From NCBI GenBank assembly GCA_013399855.1, contig VXAY01003154.1, positions 436,106 to 500,105 of the forward strand: a stretch of 64,000 nt of DNA, written 5' to 3'. Shown here piece by piece: positions 25,243 to 37,700 of the stretch. Origin of the DNA: Oxyruncus cristatus. Its lineage: Eukaryota > Chordata > Aves > Passeriformes > Cotingidae. Every line of letters begins with the position of its first letter. Position 1 is the stretch's first letter. The translations under genes and the position numbers were made by a program. The notes below the pieces were generated by a model. That model was given only the letters and a program-made list of their open reading frames with translations. It had not been told where the DNA came from and made no database searches.

Positions 25243-25623
25243 TTTGGGATATTTCCATTTTCAGCGGGGCAAGAAGTAGGTCAGTTATGTTTAAACCTTT
25301 CTTCTTAAATACATCTGCTTTTCCCTTTATCTTGAATGCAATATCCACCCTTATTCCTTTCCATCATCTATGAAATTAGATGTAGCATTTAGGAAAGTGG
25401 TTTAGTGGTGGACTTGGCAGTGTTTGTGGTTAGACTACATGGTCTTAAAAGTTTTTTCCAACCTAAATCATTCTGTCACTCTGATTCCTTTTGGGATATT
25501 TCCATTTTCAGCGGGGCAAGAAGTAGGTCAGTTATGTTTAAACCTTTCTTCTTAAATACATCTGCTTTTCCCTTTATCTTGAATGCAATATCCACCCTTA
25601 TTCCTTTCCATCATCTATGAAAT
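25130..25623 (+). repeat. 247-bp near-perfect tandem duplication
   Basis: Positions 25130-25376 and 25377-25623 are the same 247-bp sequence, head to tail, differing at one base seen by eye (G at 25214, A at 25461). Each unit holds the last ~110 bp of a CR1 3' end plus ~135 bp of flanking unique DNA. The second junction runs 'ctatgaaat' into 'tagatgtagc'. The two identical 71-codon frames (25158-25373 and 25405-25620) come from this duplication and are not genes. The near identity points to a recent event in the genome, a polymorphic copy-number allele, or an assembly artefact. Confidence 0.95.
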
Positions 25624-26869
25624 AGATAGAATAAAAAAACCCTGGGTTTTATTTTAAGAGCTGAGAAATTAGTAAACTAGAGAATCTTCAACATGAATAA
25701 ATGTTCGTAGTTCAATTATATTGATGATTGATGCATCATTCAAATAACAGTTTCCTGCCATAAAAATATTTGCTGCTCAATGTTTGAATCCAAAGACATT
25801 TTGTAAATCTTACAGCATGTTATCCAAAACGATTGTTTTACACAGATGGGAAATAAGACTCTGGTTGTCCTTCAGGTGAAAAAAATTGTATCAAGTTCCA
25901 TGACAGAGTGTCCAGAGCTGATGACCCTGGAAAGAAATCACCCTCAGAATACTTTTATAAAACTTGGAGAGAAAAAGACAAGAAATTGTTGTGAAAGGCA
26001 AATAACACTACATTTTGATTCAGCCAGTAGCTGGACCATGTAGTAATCAAGATTTCCTCATGAGAGAAACTATTCGTTCAGTTTAATCCTCTAGGAATTT
26101 ATGAAGAGTGAAATTTTCAAGGAAAAGTATTTTGGGTCTCTTTAGGCTTTTATTTTGCCAGCGATATTACAGACTGTATTACAAAACAAGGAAGTTGCTC
26201 TGAAAACTGTATTAAAGGTGCTTCTGGTCATTTCCTTTAAAACATATAAAAATAAGACATTATAAAACCTATATATTCACATTAGGTTGGGGGGCTTTTA
26301 TGCCCATAAACCATAACCTGAAATTTTTTTTAGATCATTTAGAAAAAAAAAAATTTAAAAACTTCTCTAGGACTTAATTTTTGCAATCAAACATTCTTGG
26401 TGCATTAACTGCATGTTGTAAGACAGAAACATGACAAAGCTGCTAGAACTTCACAGATTTTTTTTAACAGAATAAACATCACAGTAGTCATAATTTAGCA
26501 TTTATTTTACCATCCACAGTATTTTTTAACAATCTAGTGAGAATATCACAGTTTTAACAAAAGAGTTTTTTATTTGCATTTTGGGTAATCGGGAATGGGT
26601 GACGCTAACCCATGAATTCTGGACAAATTCAGTAGTGGATTTGGAGAACTTCCAGCCCACTGTGACTACACTGCACACAGTGCCAGAGATCTCCTAGGCT
26701 GCCTTCATAACACCCATCAAGACAAGGGAAACTCTGTAGAGTACTAGAATACACCATAGGACATCCATAGAGCATGATCCTATACAGCGGTCTGGAAACT
26801 GCAGGCTGGTGAATCTGGCTTTCATCTCTTGTAGGATAGAAGGGTTTGTAACCAGGAATATGATCACCG
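25624..26869. other. Unique intergenic DNA, possibly older CR1 at right
   Basis: No gene is recognised. The right-hand part (about 26600-26870) is richer in GC and may be the further 5' part of the old CR1 that is clear from 26870, but too degraded to assign by reading. Confidence 0.4.
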
Positions 26870-27635
26870 AGGCTGTGGAGAAAGTCTGTCAGGAAAGTAA
26901 CAGTGTGGCTTTTGCAATGGAAATCCTGTTCAGCAGCAGCTCCCCGGCATTCCAAGAGATGTCAATAACCACATAGATAAGGAGCATTAGGTAGACACAA
27001 TACATTTGGATTCTGAAAAACCCTTGAAAATTTCCAAACTGAAAATCAACAGGAAACTGAGCTACCATGGATTAGAGAAAAGTTACTTGCCTTGTCAGAG
27101 ATGTATTTCTTTTACATAGATTAAAAATTCCTTAAACGATAGGAGGAAAAGTCCTAAAGATCAAATATTATAATAAGGACAAATCAGGGGTCGGGACCTG
27201 ATTTTATTCAATATCTTTATAATAAGGTTTTATGCAGATTATTATGTGCTTCCAGGTAGTCAAATGCTAAAAAAATGCCAGTCAAATGACAAAAAGCAGA
27301 GGATGTCAGAGAATGGAACAGAGGAGCAAAAAATTGGCAAGTGAGCTACGGTGTAGATGGATGTAAGATAACACATGTAAGAAAAATAACTTAAACCACA
27401 TCTATGTGATGCTGAACTCAGAACTGACAGTCTCAGCTCTGGAAAATGATCCGTCAGTTGTCTGAAATAACCTGCTCAGTGGCAGCCAAAAGAGCCAACA
27501 AAATGTTGGGTATCATCAGGAAGGATATTGAGACCGAGACAGATGGTGTCATTTTGCCGCTATATAAAGCCTTGGTACACTGACTTCTTGAACGCTGCCC
27601 ACCGTTCTGGCCCTGTTACTCAAAGTCTTGTAATT
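26870..27635 (+). mobile_element. Old CR1 LINE fragment, reverse transcriptase region
   Basis: This is a highly degraded sense-orientation piece of CR1 ORF2. Recognisable segments in order: the RT fingers-palm stretch at 26960-27035 ('cacaatacatttggattctg', matching the conserved 'YLDFxKAFD' region); the 'gggtcgggacct...ttattcaatatctttataat' block at 27188-27230 (the 'QGSVLGPLLFNIF' type region); and the thumb-side block 'aaaagagccaacaaaatgtt...tatcatcaggaaggatattg' with 'cgctatataaagccttggta' to 27635. Its sequence differs from the younger copies in the window, consistent with an older CR1 lineage shared more widely among birds and reptiles. It has no intact frame and both ends are truncated. 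Confidence 0.82.
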
Positions 27636-27904
27636 AGGAAAAGGGAACATGCCATGTATACAGAGCCAAGAATACATGTTTGCTCAAGTGCTGTTTTAAC
27701 AGTCTAAACATCCAAATTACCTAATTAATGCAGGAAAGCCTCATTAGTAGTATGGCTAAAACTGTTAGACAAAAATCCCTTCCTATCACCTACCCCTTTT
27801 CTGTGGTGTTATGCTTACTCTTCCAATTCACTTTAAGCGTTAATCTCAACAGTTTCAGTCTTCTTTTCTAGAAAAATGGGGTGTAGGAGGTCTATATCAA
27901 GGCA

Positions 27905-28186
27905 TCAGCTTCCTGAGTTCTTCAGTGGGAGGCATGTGATTTTCCTAGGGGATGGTTCTTCCTCCTCTGAATTGGATTTCTTGGGGTTATTTAAAGGTAC
28001 AGCCTGCTCTCTTATCACTGTGGGTCTGCCCATGTGCCCAATAAAGACCAAGAGGGCAGTCCAGAAAACCATCTTTATTAATCCAGCCATGTGAAACACA
28101 TTTCTTTTCACAAGTTGCTTTGAAGTAGGCTGGTCTGCTCTTTCATACTTCCATTTAATATGCTGAAGATATTGTTCAGGTTCCAA
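27905..28186 (-). other. Unassigned 93-codon open frame (status unclear)
   Basis: I do not recognise this frame. Read on the minus strand it starts with a TTG directly after a stop and ends in TGA. An internal hydrophobic run around residues 33-53 (AGLIKMVFWTALLVFIG) is flanked by Lys/Arg on its N-side. An acidic run (NSEEEEPSPRK) follows near residues 71-81. Its residue mix is less skewed than other frames in this AT-rich window, and the overlapping plus strand is also open over much of it. There is no AUG start near the left edge, no clear promoter and no recognised family. It could be an exon of an unseen gene, an old pseudogene or chance; chance is the most likely. Confidence 0.2.
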
Positions 28187-30540
28187 CTACCTTTCACTAG
28201 GATTGTACCTCAAATGTTCTAATCCTTGTTCCAGGCAGGAGGATACAAGTGACATTTATCTTCAATTATTTAGTAAGTAATTTTAAAATTGCATTAAGGG
28301 GATAATTTCTTAATTTAAAGGTATTAAGATGCAAATAATTCCCACTCTTGATTTAAAACCCAGCAGATTTTCAGCTGGGGACATATAAGATATATGCCAA
28401 TCAGATTGCTTATTTACTTTTTGCTGTCCTTTGGGCTGCTGGGTTTTTTTTAGTTTTCACCCTTTTATTTGATCAGTGAAATTGGGATTGTTTTGAATAA
28501 AGTAGCAATGAATCCAAAAGTTAGATATATTTCCTCAGCTTTTAAAACCTAATGGAGATGCCTGGAAACTGAAGACAATGTGGCACATCAAAGGCCAGTA
28601 GAGTGCAACATAAGAGCACACAAATGCCCCAAACTAGGACCTTAATGCCTAGGTAATTAGTGTTAATTATTTTTATTAACAAACAAAAATAGGAAAAAAA
28701 ATAGAACCATATCACATTTAATGTGATAGTTCCAGTTTTCTATGCCTTCTGCTCCCAGATTCACTACTTTACACTCAGTCCTCCACACATAGATGGGCTT
28801 TTAGAGACTATTTCAAGAATTCATAAGTAGTGCCTTTAATGCACCTGTGCAGCAGTCCCTGAGTAAAGTGTGCACAACTTTACATAGCTGGGGCAGTTCA
28901 AGGAAGATTAGAAAATGGCCTTGATCCCACAATTTGCAGTTTCAGGCTGGAAGGATCAAGATCAATGGCACCTTTTTATAGTGCAGCTTCAGCAGCCTCA
29001 GCACTGCTATTAAACACCTGCTTCATCTCAGCCCAGTTTTAGGGCCTTAATTCCCTCCCTTGTTGATCACCTTTCTAAAGGGAAAGGGGGAGACCAGATG
29101 GGATTGGTGATGTTTATTCAGTGCTTCTGCTGTATTACACTAATTTGTTCTATAAAACAGAATGAAACTTGTTCATTGGTAATTGAGATAGATCAAATGG
29201 CAAGGACAGCAAATTGATCCATCCAGGAGTCTGATTCATCCCTTTGCTGTTGTAGAGGTTACAATGTGCACTTATTTATCCAGCCAGCCGGTGCGAAGAT
29301 AAAACTGTCATGGGAAAACCTTGGGGCTGGACAAACAGCAGGCAACCTAGTTACTTATTTAATCTTGTCAATGTCTTTCCTTCATCTTTTTTTAAAGATG
29401 TGACAAACATTATGTTATAAACAAGTGCTGCATATAAAATTCTCATATTAGTAGCATTTGAAATAAAGAATGTCATCCTGTCTCAGCATCACATTATCAA
29501 TTTATTTACTTAGGTTAACAAGGACCTCAATTTCTCAAAGATATGAGGATGCTCCCAGTTCTATACATGTGAGAAGATTCTAACACTTTAATGAGCATAT
29601 AAAGTGGAAAAAGATGTGGTTACATTTCCTTGTCCAGGGTTCTGTTATGGGAAAAATTCAGACAGCACTTTGATAAGGAGATTCTGTGACCTTTAAAGGG
29701 TAAAATGACACAAAACAGGTCACAGTGATAAGCAGTTAAAATTATCCTATTTATAACAATAACAGACTGAATATAATCTGTCAACAGTTAGAATTCCTTA
29801 TCTCATATGTTTATAAACATATACACACCCAAAAAGAAACTCCATTGAAAGACTGAAGCTACAAACAAACTTTATGAGAGTCCTTCCACAAGTCAAGCAG
29901 TTTCATGGGCACCAGGACTAATGAAACCTGGTTTCTTATAGATTTGTGTCTCAGGGTTGATTTGTGAGCCCTGACTGATGAGTTCCTTGTAGCAGGAACA
30001 CATTAAAGAGCTGTGCTGGAATGGATTCCTTCTAGTCTCATAAAGACTGAACTGCTGCCACAAGCTCTGCCTCAGTTGGGCAAATAAGTGAAAACATACA
30101 TGATCATCCCTCTCGGGCCACTCCTAGACCCAAAACTTGTGAAAGTTTAATATCAGTGAGACCTCTACATATTTCTGACAGCTTGCTTACTGAGTTTAAG
30201 AGTTAGGTGGTGGAGAATGAAGCTGCTTTTCCACACCTGCACATGAATATATTGTAATCAAAACCAGTAAACCCATATCAATACCTTATTTTTCTTTAAA
30301 TATGTACTTATGCCAGATAAATTGATTAATCATATGCAATGTCAACTGTTCTGCTAAGTTTAATGTGCTCCTCTTTTTCTAGTTAGCCAAGAGCAATATA
30401 CTGGCTGTTCTGGTGGTGTAACTACATGAAACAATTTAGGTTTCATTTCATAATATTTTTCTCTCAAAATTTTAAATAGATACTTTTACTCATATAAAAA
30501 GAAAACTCCAAATTGTTTTATCAGGTGAGATAGGTATGTT

Positions 30541-30588
30541 CAAAAAAAAAAAAACCAAACAAAAAAACCAAACCAAACAAACAAAAAA
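30541..30588. repeat. A/C-rich low-complexity tract
   Basis: An A-run followed by irregular AAACC and AAAC units over about 48 bases. It is simple sequence without coding or family signal. Confidence 0.9.
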
Positions 30589-33500
30589 ATCAATGTACTG
30601 CCTGACACTAACCAGTTCTGCTTTCGAAAAATCACCTCTTCAGAGGGGTGTGATCACAGAGCACTGTTAACCTACAGTATTGGTGGGTGAAAAGTGAAAA
30701 TGCTGCTGAAATTTTATGTATTTGTGGAACTGCACAATTTTAGCATATGGAAAGGTTGTGTTCATTGTTTATTACTCACATGTGTTGAAATACAAAGGAA
30801 AAAGAATGTTTGATTTTTTTTCTTCCTTGCTCAGGAGGGCTGAAGAGTGTTTTAGTGGAGGAGGACCTGTTTATTTTTAGCCCAGAAATTAATTCATAAA
30901 ACAAAACAAAAATCCACCTGGAGAATGGATGTTCTGAAATCTTTATACAGGAAGTGCTTTTTTCCCATTTTTCCTTAAAATTCTAAAAACATTGTCATCT
31001 CCTAAGATGATTTTTTGCGTGAACATGTCTGCCCATTCCCAGCCTCCTTTCCAATACAGGTGCCTTTGTAACTGATTTCTGTTTGTCCCTTGTTCAGACA
31101 CTTATTCCTGAGCTACACAGATTTCCAGTCCCATTTGTAGCTAATAAAACCTTGATTAGAAGCTGACTGGCCACTTGAAAAATTCACAAAATTTAATTAA
31201 TTGGGTCTTTCGTATATGTGACAAAAATGAGACTACATTCTAGTCATGTTGTTTCTTCTGTAGAGAATATGATGTTTTTTCTACACTCTCAAATGCAGCA
31301 CTGCTAATTTACTGTATGAGAGACAATTTGGAATCTCACAAACAGAAATTCATGCTCAAAAGGAAAAGCTCTGTAATTAGGTTCTATTTCTGATCTGTTA
31401 AACTGCTTTGGGAAGGAGAAAACATCACCCCATCATCATCAATTTCAGCAAATTCGTCGTGTAACACTACCAATAAAGAATAAACAGAATGGCACAAACA
31501 CCACTTACAATGTGGTATCTTTGATATACAATGTATCTTTGATCCCATGAGGAAACCCAGTGATTTTTAAAGGCTTTCCTTACCTCCCAAATTTTTTTTT
31601 CTACCCTAAAGAGCTGGTTAAATGAACATAAATGTTCATTTAAAAATATAAATAAAAAACTGATAAAAACCAGATTTATCAGTCAAGTGAATTGTATTTT
31701 TTCTTCCTCAGTGATAGCCAAGTGTTCAATAATAATTTGTGACATATTTTCTTGTATTTTCTGAGTTTGATTGACTTATGTTATTGTGGCATGAGGCTTT
31801 CTGGGAACAATTACATATGAACCAGAGGAGGTGATTTTAATTTTTGTGCTCTGGGCTTGCATAATGTTTTCATTATGATTTATTCTAATTGAATCAGAAG
31901 CCATAAATCTACTCTTCAAAGGAATCACTGTCTTTGCAGATCGATAATTATAACTCTTGTCTGTCAGATGTATCTTAACATCTAAATGATACTACAAAAA
32001 TGCAAACCAAATTATTTTGGAAGAAGCTTAGCCTTCATGTTCATTACTCTGTAATGCTCAAAACCTTCACAACTGGGTGAAGCAGTAAAGTTAGGGAAAA
32101 AAGAACACAGCAGGTTTTTGAACTCTGTAAACTCCATTTATTATCCAAGATATAACTACTCCAGATATAAAACAAGTGTCACACAGACAGTGAAGTAAAC
32201 TGTGGCATTTTGCATTAGCTTAGCTTCAGATTTTTTATAAGATGTTTTGAGGTTGATTTTATTATACTGGTTTGCCAGTGCACAAATCCATTCCTATCCT
32301 TCAGTCCTAACCATGCTCAAGTAAACTTTTAGCTTTTATTTGAGGACATTCAATTACAGATTGATTGTTTCACACACTTTGATATTCAACAAACCTACTC
32401 CTGTCCAGGCTTTACTTCCATTCAAATTGCTTCTGGAGGGTGTTTCACCCCTATTTTATCAAGAGAGGGCATCAAAGGTGAGAATCAGTGAACTCAAGCA
32501 AACTGTGGAATTCTTCCTATACCCTGAGGAAATCCTATTTGATTATGAATTAATAGTGTTAATTAGATGAATAGGTAGATTGTTCAGTCTTTTACTTGAG
32601 GCTGTTAAACTCTGAATGTGTAAAATTGTTATTTCAGTGCTCTGTTGTCCTCAGAGAAATTGCTTATTGGAATTATCATAATATGTTTGGTTGGAGACAG
32701 CTGAGTTAATTACAGGTTTCATGTCTTATATTAATATTCTTTCCATTTCTTCTGTTTACAAAGTTTACAAATTTTCTATCTTGGATTTGTTTGAATTTTT
32801 AAATTTTATTAAACAACCTGTGCATTGCCTGTTCAAGTGAAAAATAGGGGAGGTATAACACTATAAAAACCTGGGATAGTTTCAGGTTTTCTCAGACACT
32901 CAGGATATTTGAGTAAACACAAATATATAGCATTATTGTACTGAGGTGATTTTTTTCTCTCTTTCTAACTTTTTGTGAATGAGATTGCTCATGCAAATTT
33001 GCAGATAGAGGTGTTCAGGGGCAGTAAAAAACTGAATGCACATGTTTTGCAAGTGATGCCTCCTTTTGCCAGAATTGCTGACTGCTTGCTTACATCAAGC
33101 AAGGAATTGCAGCACAAAAATTCCTGTATTGTCCCCTAGCAAACATCCACATTGCTATACCCAGCTTTCACACAGCCACACTCACCACTGCACCGCTGGC
33201 TCAAGGAAGGATAGTAGCTTGGAAGTTGCTGCTTCAGGGCTGAAGGAAACTCAGTTCAGATGGGAGAGAGGAAGAGACTGCACATCTTCCCACCTTTTGT
33301 ATCACACAATTAGAAATATGAGCTGACCTTGGCAGCTCTAACAGAGGTAAAAGAGGATAATTCTGTTAGTCCCCTGAGAACCAGGGGAAATCTATGTCTA
33401 GTGCTCTCTTGGTAGACATAAGACTGCCCTTATATATCATTTCACTTTTCACTTTACCAGAACACAAACCCTGACAATGCTGAGAAGGTGAACACTGGTT

Positions 33501-33885
33501 AGTCTCATCTGCTTTGCATCAAGAGATATTGCTTCTGACAAGAAAAGGAAATAAAAGTTAGGTGAGGAAAAAACAAAACATCACGGTACAAACCAAGTAT
33601 GACACTGAAGATCATAAACTGAACAGTCAGTGTAATCCTCCTTCCTTGCCTTCTATCAAAGAAACAACATCTGCCCCGTTGTCCAATAACATAATAGTTC
33701 TGATAGATTTACTACTTTTGAAATCACCATGAAGCACATTGTTAATATGGCAGAACCATGGCCGTGAGCAACTATTGTGGGGAAAGCTTTAGTACTTTTT
33801 CTAGGAAAACAACACAATTGGGTGCATCCCTGAAGTGCCTGTATGCTCAGAGATGCAACACAGGGATCACACAAGAGAAACTAAA

Positions 33886-34735
33886 AGCCTGTGTGAAGGT
33901 ACAGGACTGTAAATCCCTGTGGTTTCACTGAGCCATGGTGGGATAGTTCACACAATTAGGGTGGTGCCCCAGGTTGTTTAGGAAGGACAGGCCAGGTGGG
34001 CAGAGAGGGCAAGTTCTCTTTTTGTTAGAGAGGAGCAGGATTACACAGAGTTCTGCCTTGGGATGGGTGATGAGATGACTGAGAGCTGATGGGTCATGAG
34101 AAGAGGGCAGATCAATGTGGGGTGATGCTGTAGTAGGTGTTTCTTATAGACTATTCAGGGTGGAGGGAAGCAGCAGATGAGGCCTTCAGACACCTGAAAG
34201 AAGCCCCAGATTTGTGGGCTTTTTATCTCATGGGTGGTTTGAATCACCCTGACACCTGCTGGATGGACAACACAGAAAGGAACAAGGAATTCATGAGGTT
34301 TTGGGAGAACATTGATAACAACTTCCTGTCACTGGAAGCTAACTCCCTGACAAAGGAGCTATCAAGGAAAGATGGTAGGGAAAAAGGAAAAAAGGGAGGG
34401 CTTGTTGGGGCTGTTAATGTTGAAGGCAACCTTGGTTGCAATTTCCTGGAGCTTTAGGAATTCAAGGTCCTGAGAGTAAGGAGCCAGGAAAAAAGCAAGA
34501 TCACATCCCTGGACTTCAGGAGAAAACTTTGGCCTCTTCCATGATCTGCTTGAAAAAGTCACATCAAATAAGACCCAGGAGGTAATAGGAGTACAAGAAA
34601 AGTACTTTCTGTTCTGGGATTATGTCTTCCAAGCTCAAGAATTGTCCATTCCAACAAGTAGAAAATGCAAAAATTCCGGGAGGTCTGCATGTATGAACAA
34701 GACCATGGCAAAAATTAATGCACAAAATTTGTTTC
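33886..34735 (+). mobile_element. CR1 LINE fragment, ORF2 endonuclease region
   Basis: This is a sense-orientation internal CR1 piece, unusual because it lacks the 3' end. It covers much of the endonuclease domain. The 'ccatggtgggatagttcaca' block corresponds to the ETWWD-type motif. 'gggtgatgctgtagtaggtg' precedes the YYRPP-like stretch. 'ctcatgggtggtttgaatca' matches the catalytic GDFNHP motif, here decayed to GGLNHP, so the usual Asp is lost. 'ggatggacaac...tcatgaggttttgggagaac' and 'ccattccaacaagtagaaaa' follow, with the piece ending near 34735 at 'tgaacaagaccatggcaaaa'. A 106-codon plus-strand frame (34137-34457) is part of this decayed ORF2. Frameshifts show it is inactive. Confidence 0.85.
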
Positions 34736-37700
34736 TAGTTAATAAAATAGTTAATTGCGGAACACAAAATAACTCAGTGAAAACAAGCTGGTAAAGAGAC
34801 ATAAGGAAATAAGCTTTTTTTTCTTCACTGGTTGTGCAGTGAAAATGTTGTAGAAGGCAGATCGGATAAGGGGAAAAAATGTGCTTCCATTTCCCAGAAT
34901 ATGGGACAACATCAGGTCAATTTCCTGAGAGGAAGTTATATCCTAAGGGTTACTTGCACAGAACTAGAAACCTTTGCAGGTGCAACCATAGATAAAGATT
35001 CAATCTATCAGTTTAATTTCCTGATTTTTGAGGCAAGCAACAGATATTTCTAAAGTTCCCTTAGGGTTTATCACAACCCCATTGCAGAGAATATTGCAAG
35101 TATTTTTTGTTTTGTTTTGTTTTCGTTCTGTTTAGGAATGCAAGCATTTAAAAAGTGAACACTTTTTGATGCTTACTGGAAGCCTTACAATAATTACATG
35201 ATGGCAAAATATTAGACTGACCTATTTGTCACTACTACAATCCTTCCTATTGCATATAATTTTACTAACATCATATAATTTTAGATACAAAAATAACCTG
35301 TTTAAAAGTACGGATAGTTTGGAGGTAATGACTTCAAAGTTTATTTCAAGAATCCATCTGGACCAACAGTTTACTGTCTGCTATGTCTTTAAAACCGTTA
35401 ATTATTTCTACTAAGTTATTATGCTGCTGTTTTCAGCATCGCATTGTTCTGACTTCAATTTAGCTAATTTTAGATTTTAAGCTGTTCCTGAGCTCAGCTG
35501 TTATTAAGAAGCTGGTAGCTGTATAACGATTTGAAAAAAGAAATTAATTCCTACTAATTTCCTCTATATTCTCTAAAATAGTACCACTAAATTTTCTTTA
35601 ACTGCATTTTCCCAATCTCCATCATCCAAACATACATGTTTTATTACATAATTCTCATAGTAATAGATTGCAGCTCAGTCCTCCGTTGTTCCTCATATAT
35701 CACGTTATACTGGCTTACTTTCCTAATTCTGTAATATTTTAAGAAATGCACTTTGCATATTTTTTTGATAGTGTTTCTATGAAACCTGAATTTAAAGATA
35801 TAGTATGACTGATATGATAGGATATCATGTGATGTGTTTGTAAAGATGGAAATTTGCCTCTGAGTGTTCTTTATATCTGAGAATAATTACAAACATGTCC
35901 ATGAAATCAGTGTTTTGCATGAAAAGTTTGAAAAGGTATAACTTCTATGGGAGTACAAGCAACCTTTTTAGTCATCATATGATGCACGGACTTTGACAAC
36001 TGACTGAAATCTAAGGCAGTGTTGGAATATAAGAGAAACAAAGTGATGAGTGAAAGTCTCTCCCATTATGGCTTCTCCCAGATTTAGTGTTAGAAATATC
36101 TTCTGTATTAATTTTCACATAACTGTTCACTATTGATAATTAATTTGTTGAAGAAAGAGAACTATTTCAATGACTAATATTATTTTTTCTTCAAGAAACC
36201 TTGAACACTCAGCAACATTGTTTCTTATCTACTTTTTAAATTTTTAGGGGTTTTTTTGTCAGAAATAGGTGTATTACTATGTCCATAGTGGTAATGATGA
36301 CAACTGGACTGTTGTTTATGCACGAGCTGAACTTCTGAAACACTATCAGTCAAGGTTGTTAGCAACAAAGTTATAGAATCATCAAACTTCAGTGGAGGTT
36401 TGAGACAGAACAACTTATCCAATGAAGAGAACAGCCTTGCTACCCTTAGTTTATGAACATTAAATTATTTGGATAGAAAAGGTAGCTTCAAGCAATAAAA
36501 TAAGCCTAAATCCGCTAAGGTAAATGTACTGCCTAAAGATAATGGTGATAAGAAATAATATTACTCTTCAAAAAAAATCAGAGTTTAAAACTCTTTGTGA
36601 ACCAAAAAAAATCTTAGAAATATAGAGCTCTGATTTTGTTTGCCCAAGAGTATTTACAATAAAGATTTCAAGCTATATTTGTATTCATTAAAACATTTTT
36701 CCCATAACACACATCTTAGACAAACGATACAAGAAAATCTTCAGATGATAAAAGTAATTTTACTTCTAGACACACTAATTTGAAAGTTTCAGTGAAGTGG
36801 TTACGTGGACAGTCAAGAAAAGATTATTATGTTTAAAGCAGATGAAACTGATTGGACTTGAGGACCCTTGATACTGTGCACGTTTGTGTAGGTGGAAGCT
36901 GAGAGTGCTCAGCACCCAAATGACACCACCAGCCTAGAGAGTTACAATGCTAATGGGTATCCTTTCAGTGGGCCTTGCTGTGACGTGGCTGATTTAGCCT
37001 TGGATTGCCAAGTGACCAAATTTACATTGCAACTGTGCAATTTGCTGTGCTTCATTTCCAAATATGGCTTGAATAAAGGTTAATGATAGTGGTGATTTGC
37101 TCTCCTGGCATTCAACAGCTTAGACCTTGGCTAGCGGGAAGCAAGAAGCCGTGGGTTTAACACACTAATAGTCTGAGCTTCCTATTAAATGGCCAGCTAA
37201 AAATTATTCTAGAGTCTGACAAGATCAAATTCTTCATGATGAAGAGCCTGGAATATCTTGAAGAGCTGAGGCACCGAACCAACAAAATGAGAGGTACCTG
37301 ATCTGGCAGGGAGAATTTTCCCAGTTCTCAGAAACTATTTGAATAAGAAGGTTTTCAGTACCGAGCTAAGAAACCCTGACAGGAATCAGGAACCAGCCTT
37401 GACAGTAGTGAAAAACAGCATTTGCTATTCCTGATAAGCTGAGTGCTGTCTCCTGTCTTGGCACCCTCAGAGGAAAAGAGCAGATGCATAGCCCCTGCAA
37501 TCCTAACCTGGTCTGAAACTCTCAGCCACTTATGTGTTTCAACATTTTCTTCTCTTAAAAGCCATACATAAATCTTGTTGAATGCTGTAGGGCTTAAACA
37601 CTTTCTGAATTGCTTTTCTACATTAGGGCTTTAGGTGAATTGTATGAAAAATAGAAGAAATTAAATTCGAAGTCCATTGATATTGATCCTCCTGCCCTGG

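Larger units (their letters stand above)
27636..33885. other. Unique intergenic DNA, CR1-free
   Basis: About 6.2 kb without a recognised mobile element. Stretches around 27690-28190 and 28540-29350 have even composition and several homeodomain-like TAATTA sites (for example near 27720 and 28653). An A/C low-complexity tract is at 30541-30588. A perfect 11-bp hairpin (ttaaatgaaca, 4-nt loop, tgttcatttaa) lies at 31618-31643. None of this establishes a gene. A 93-codon minus-strand frame at 27905-28186 is listed separately. Confidence 0.5.

Noticed and set aside
25158..25620. Two identical 71-codon frames that could suggest a duplicated small gene
   Set aside because: They lie in a CR1 tail plus flank that was tandemly duplicated as DNA; identity reflects the recent duplication and not coding constraint.
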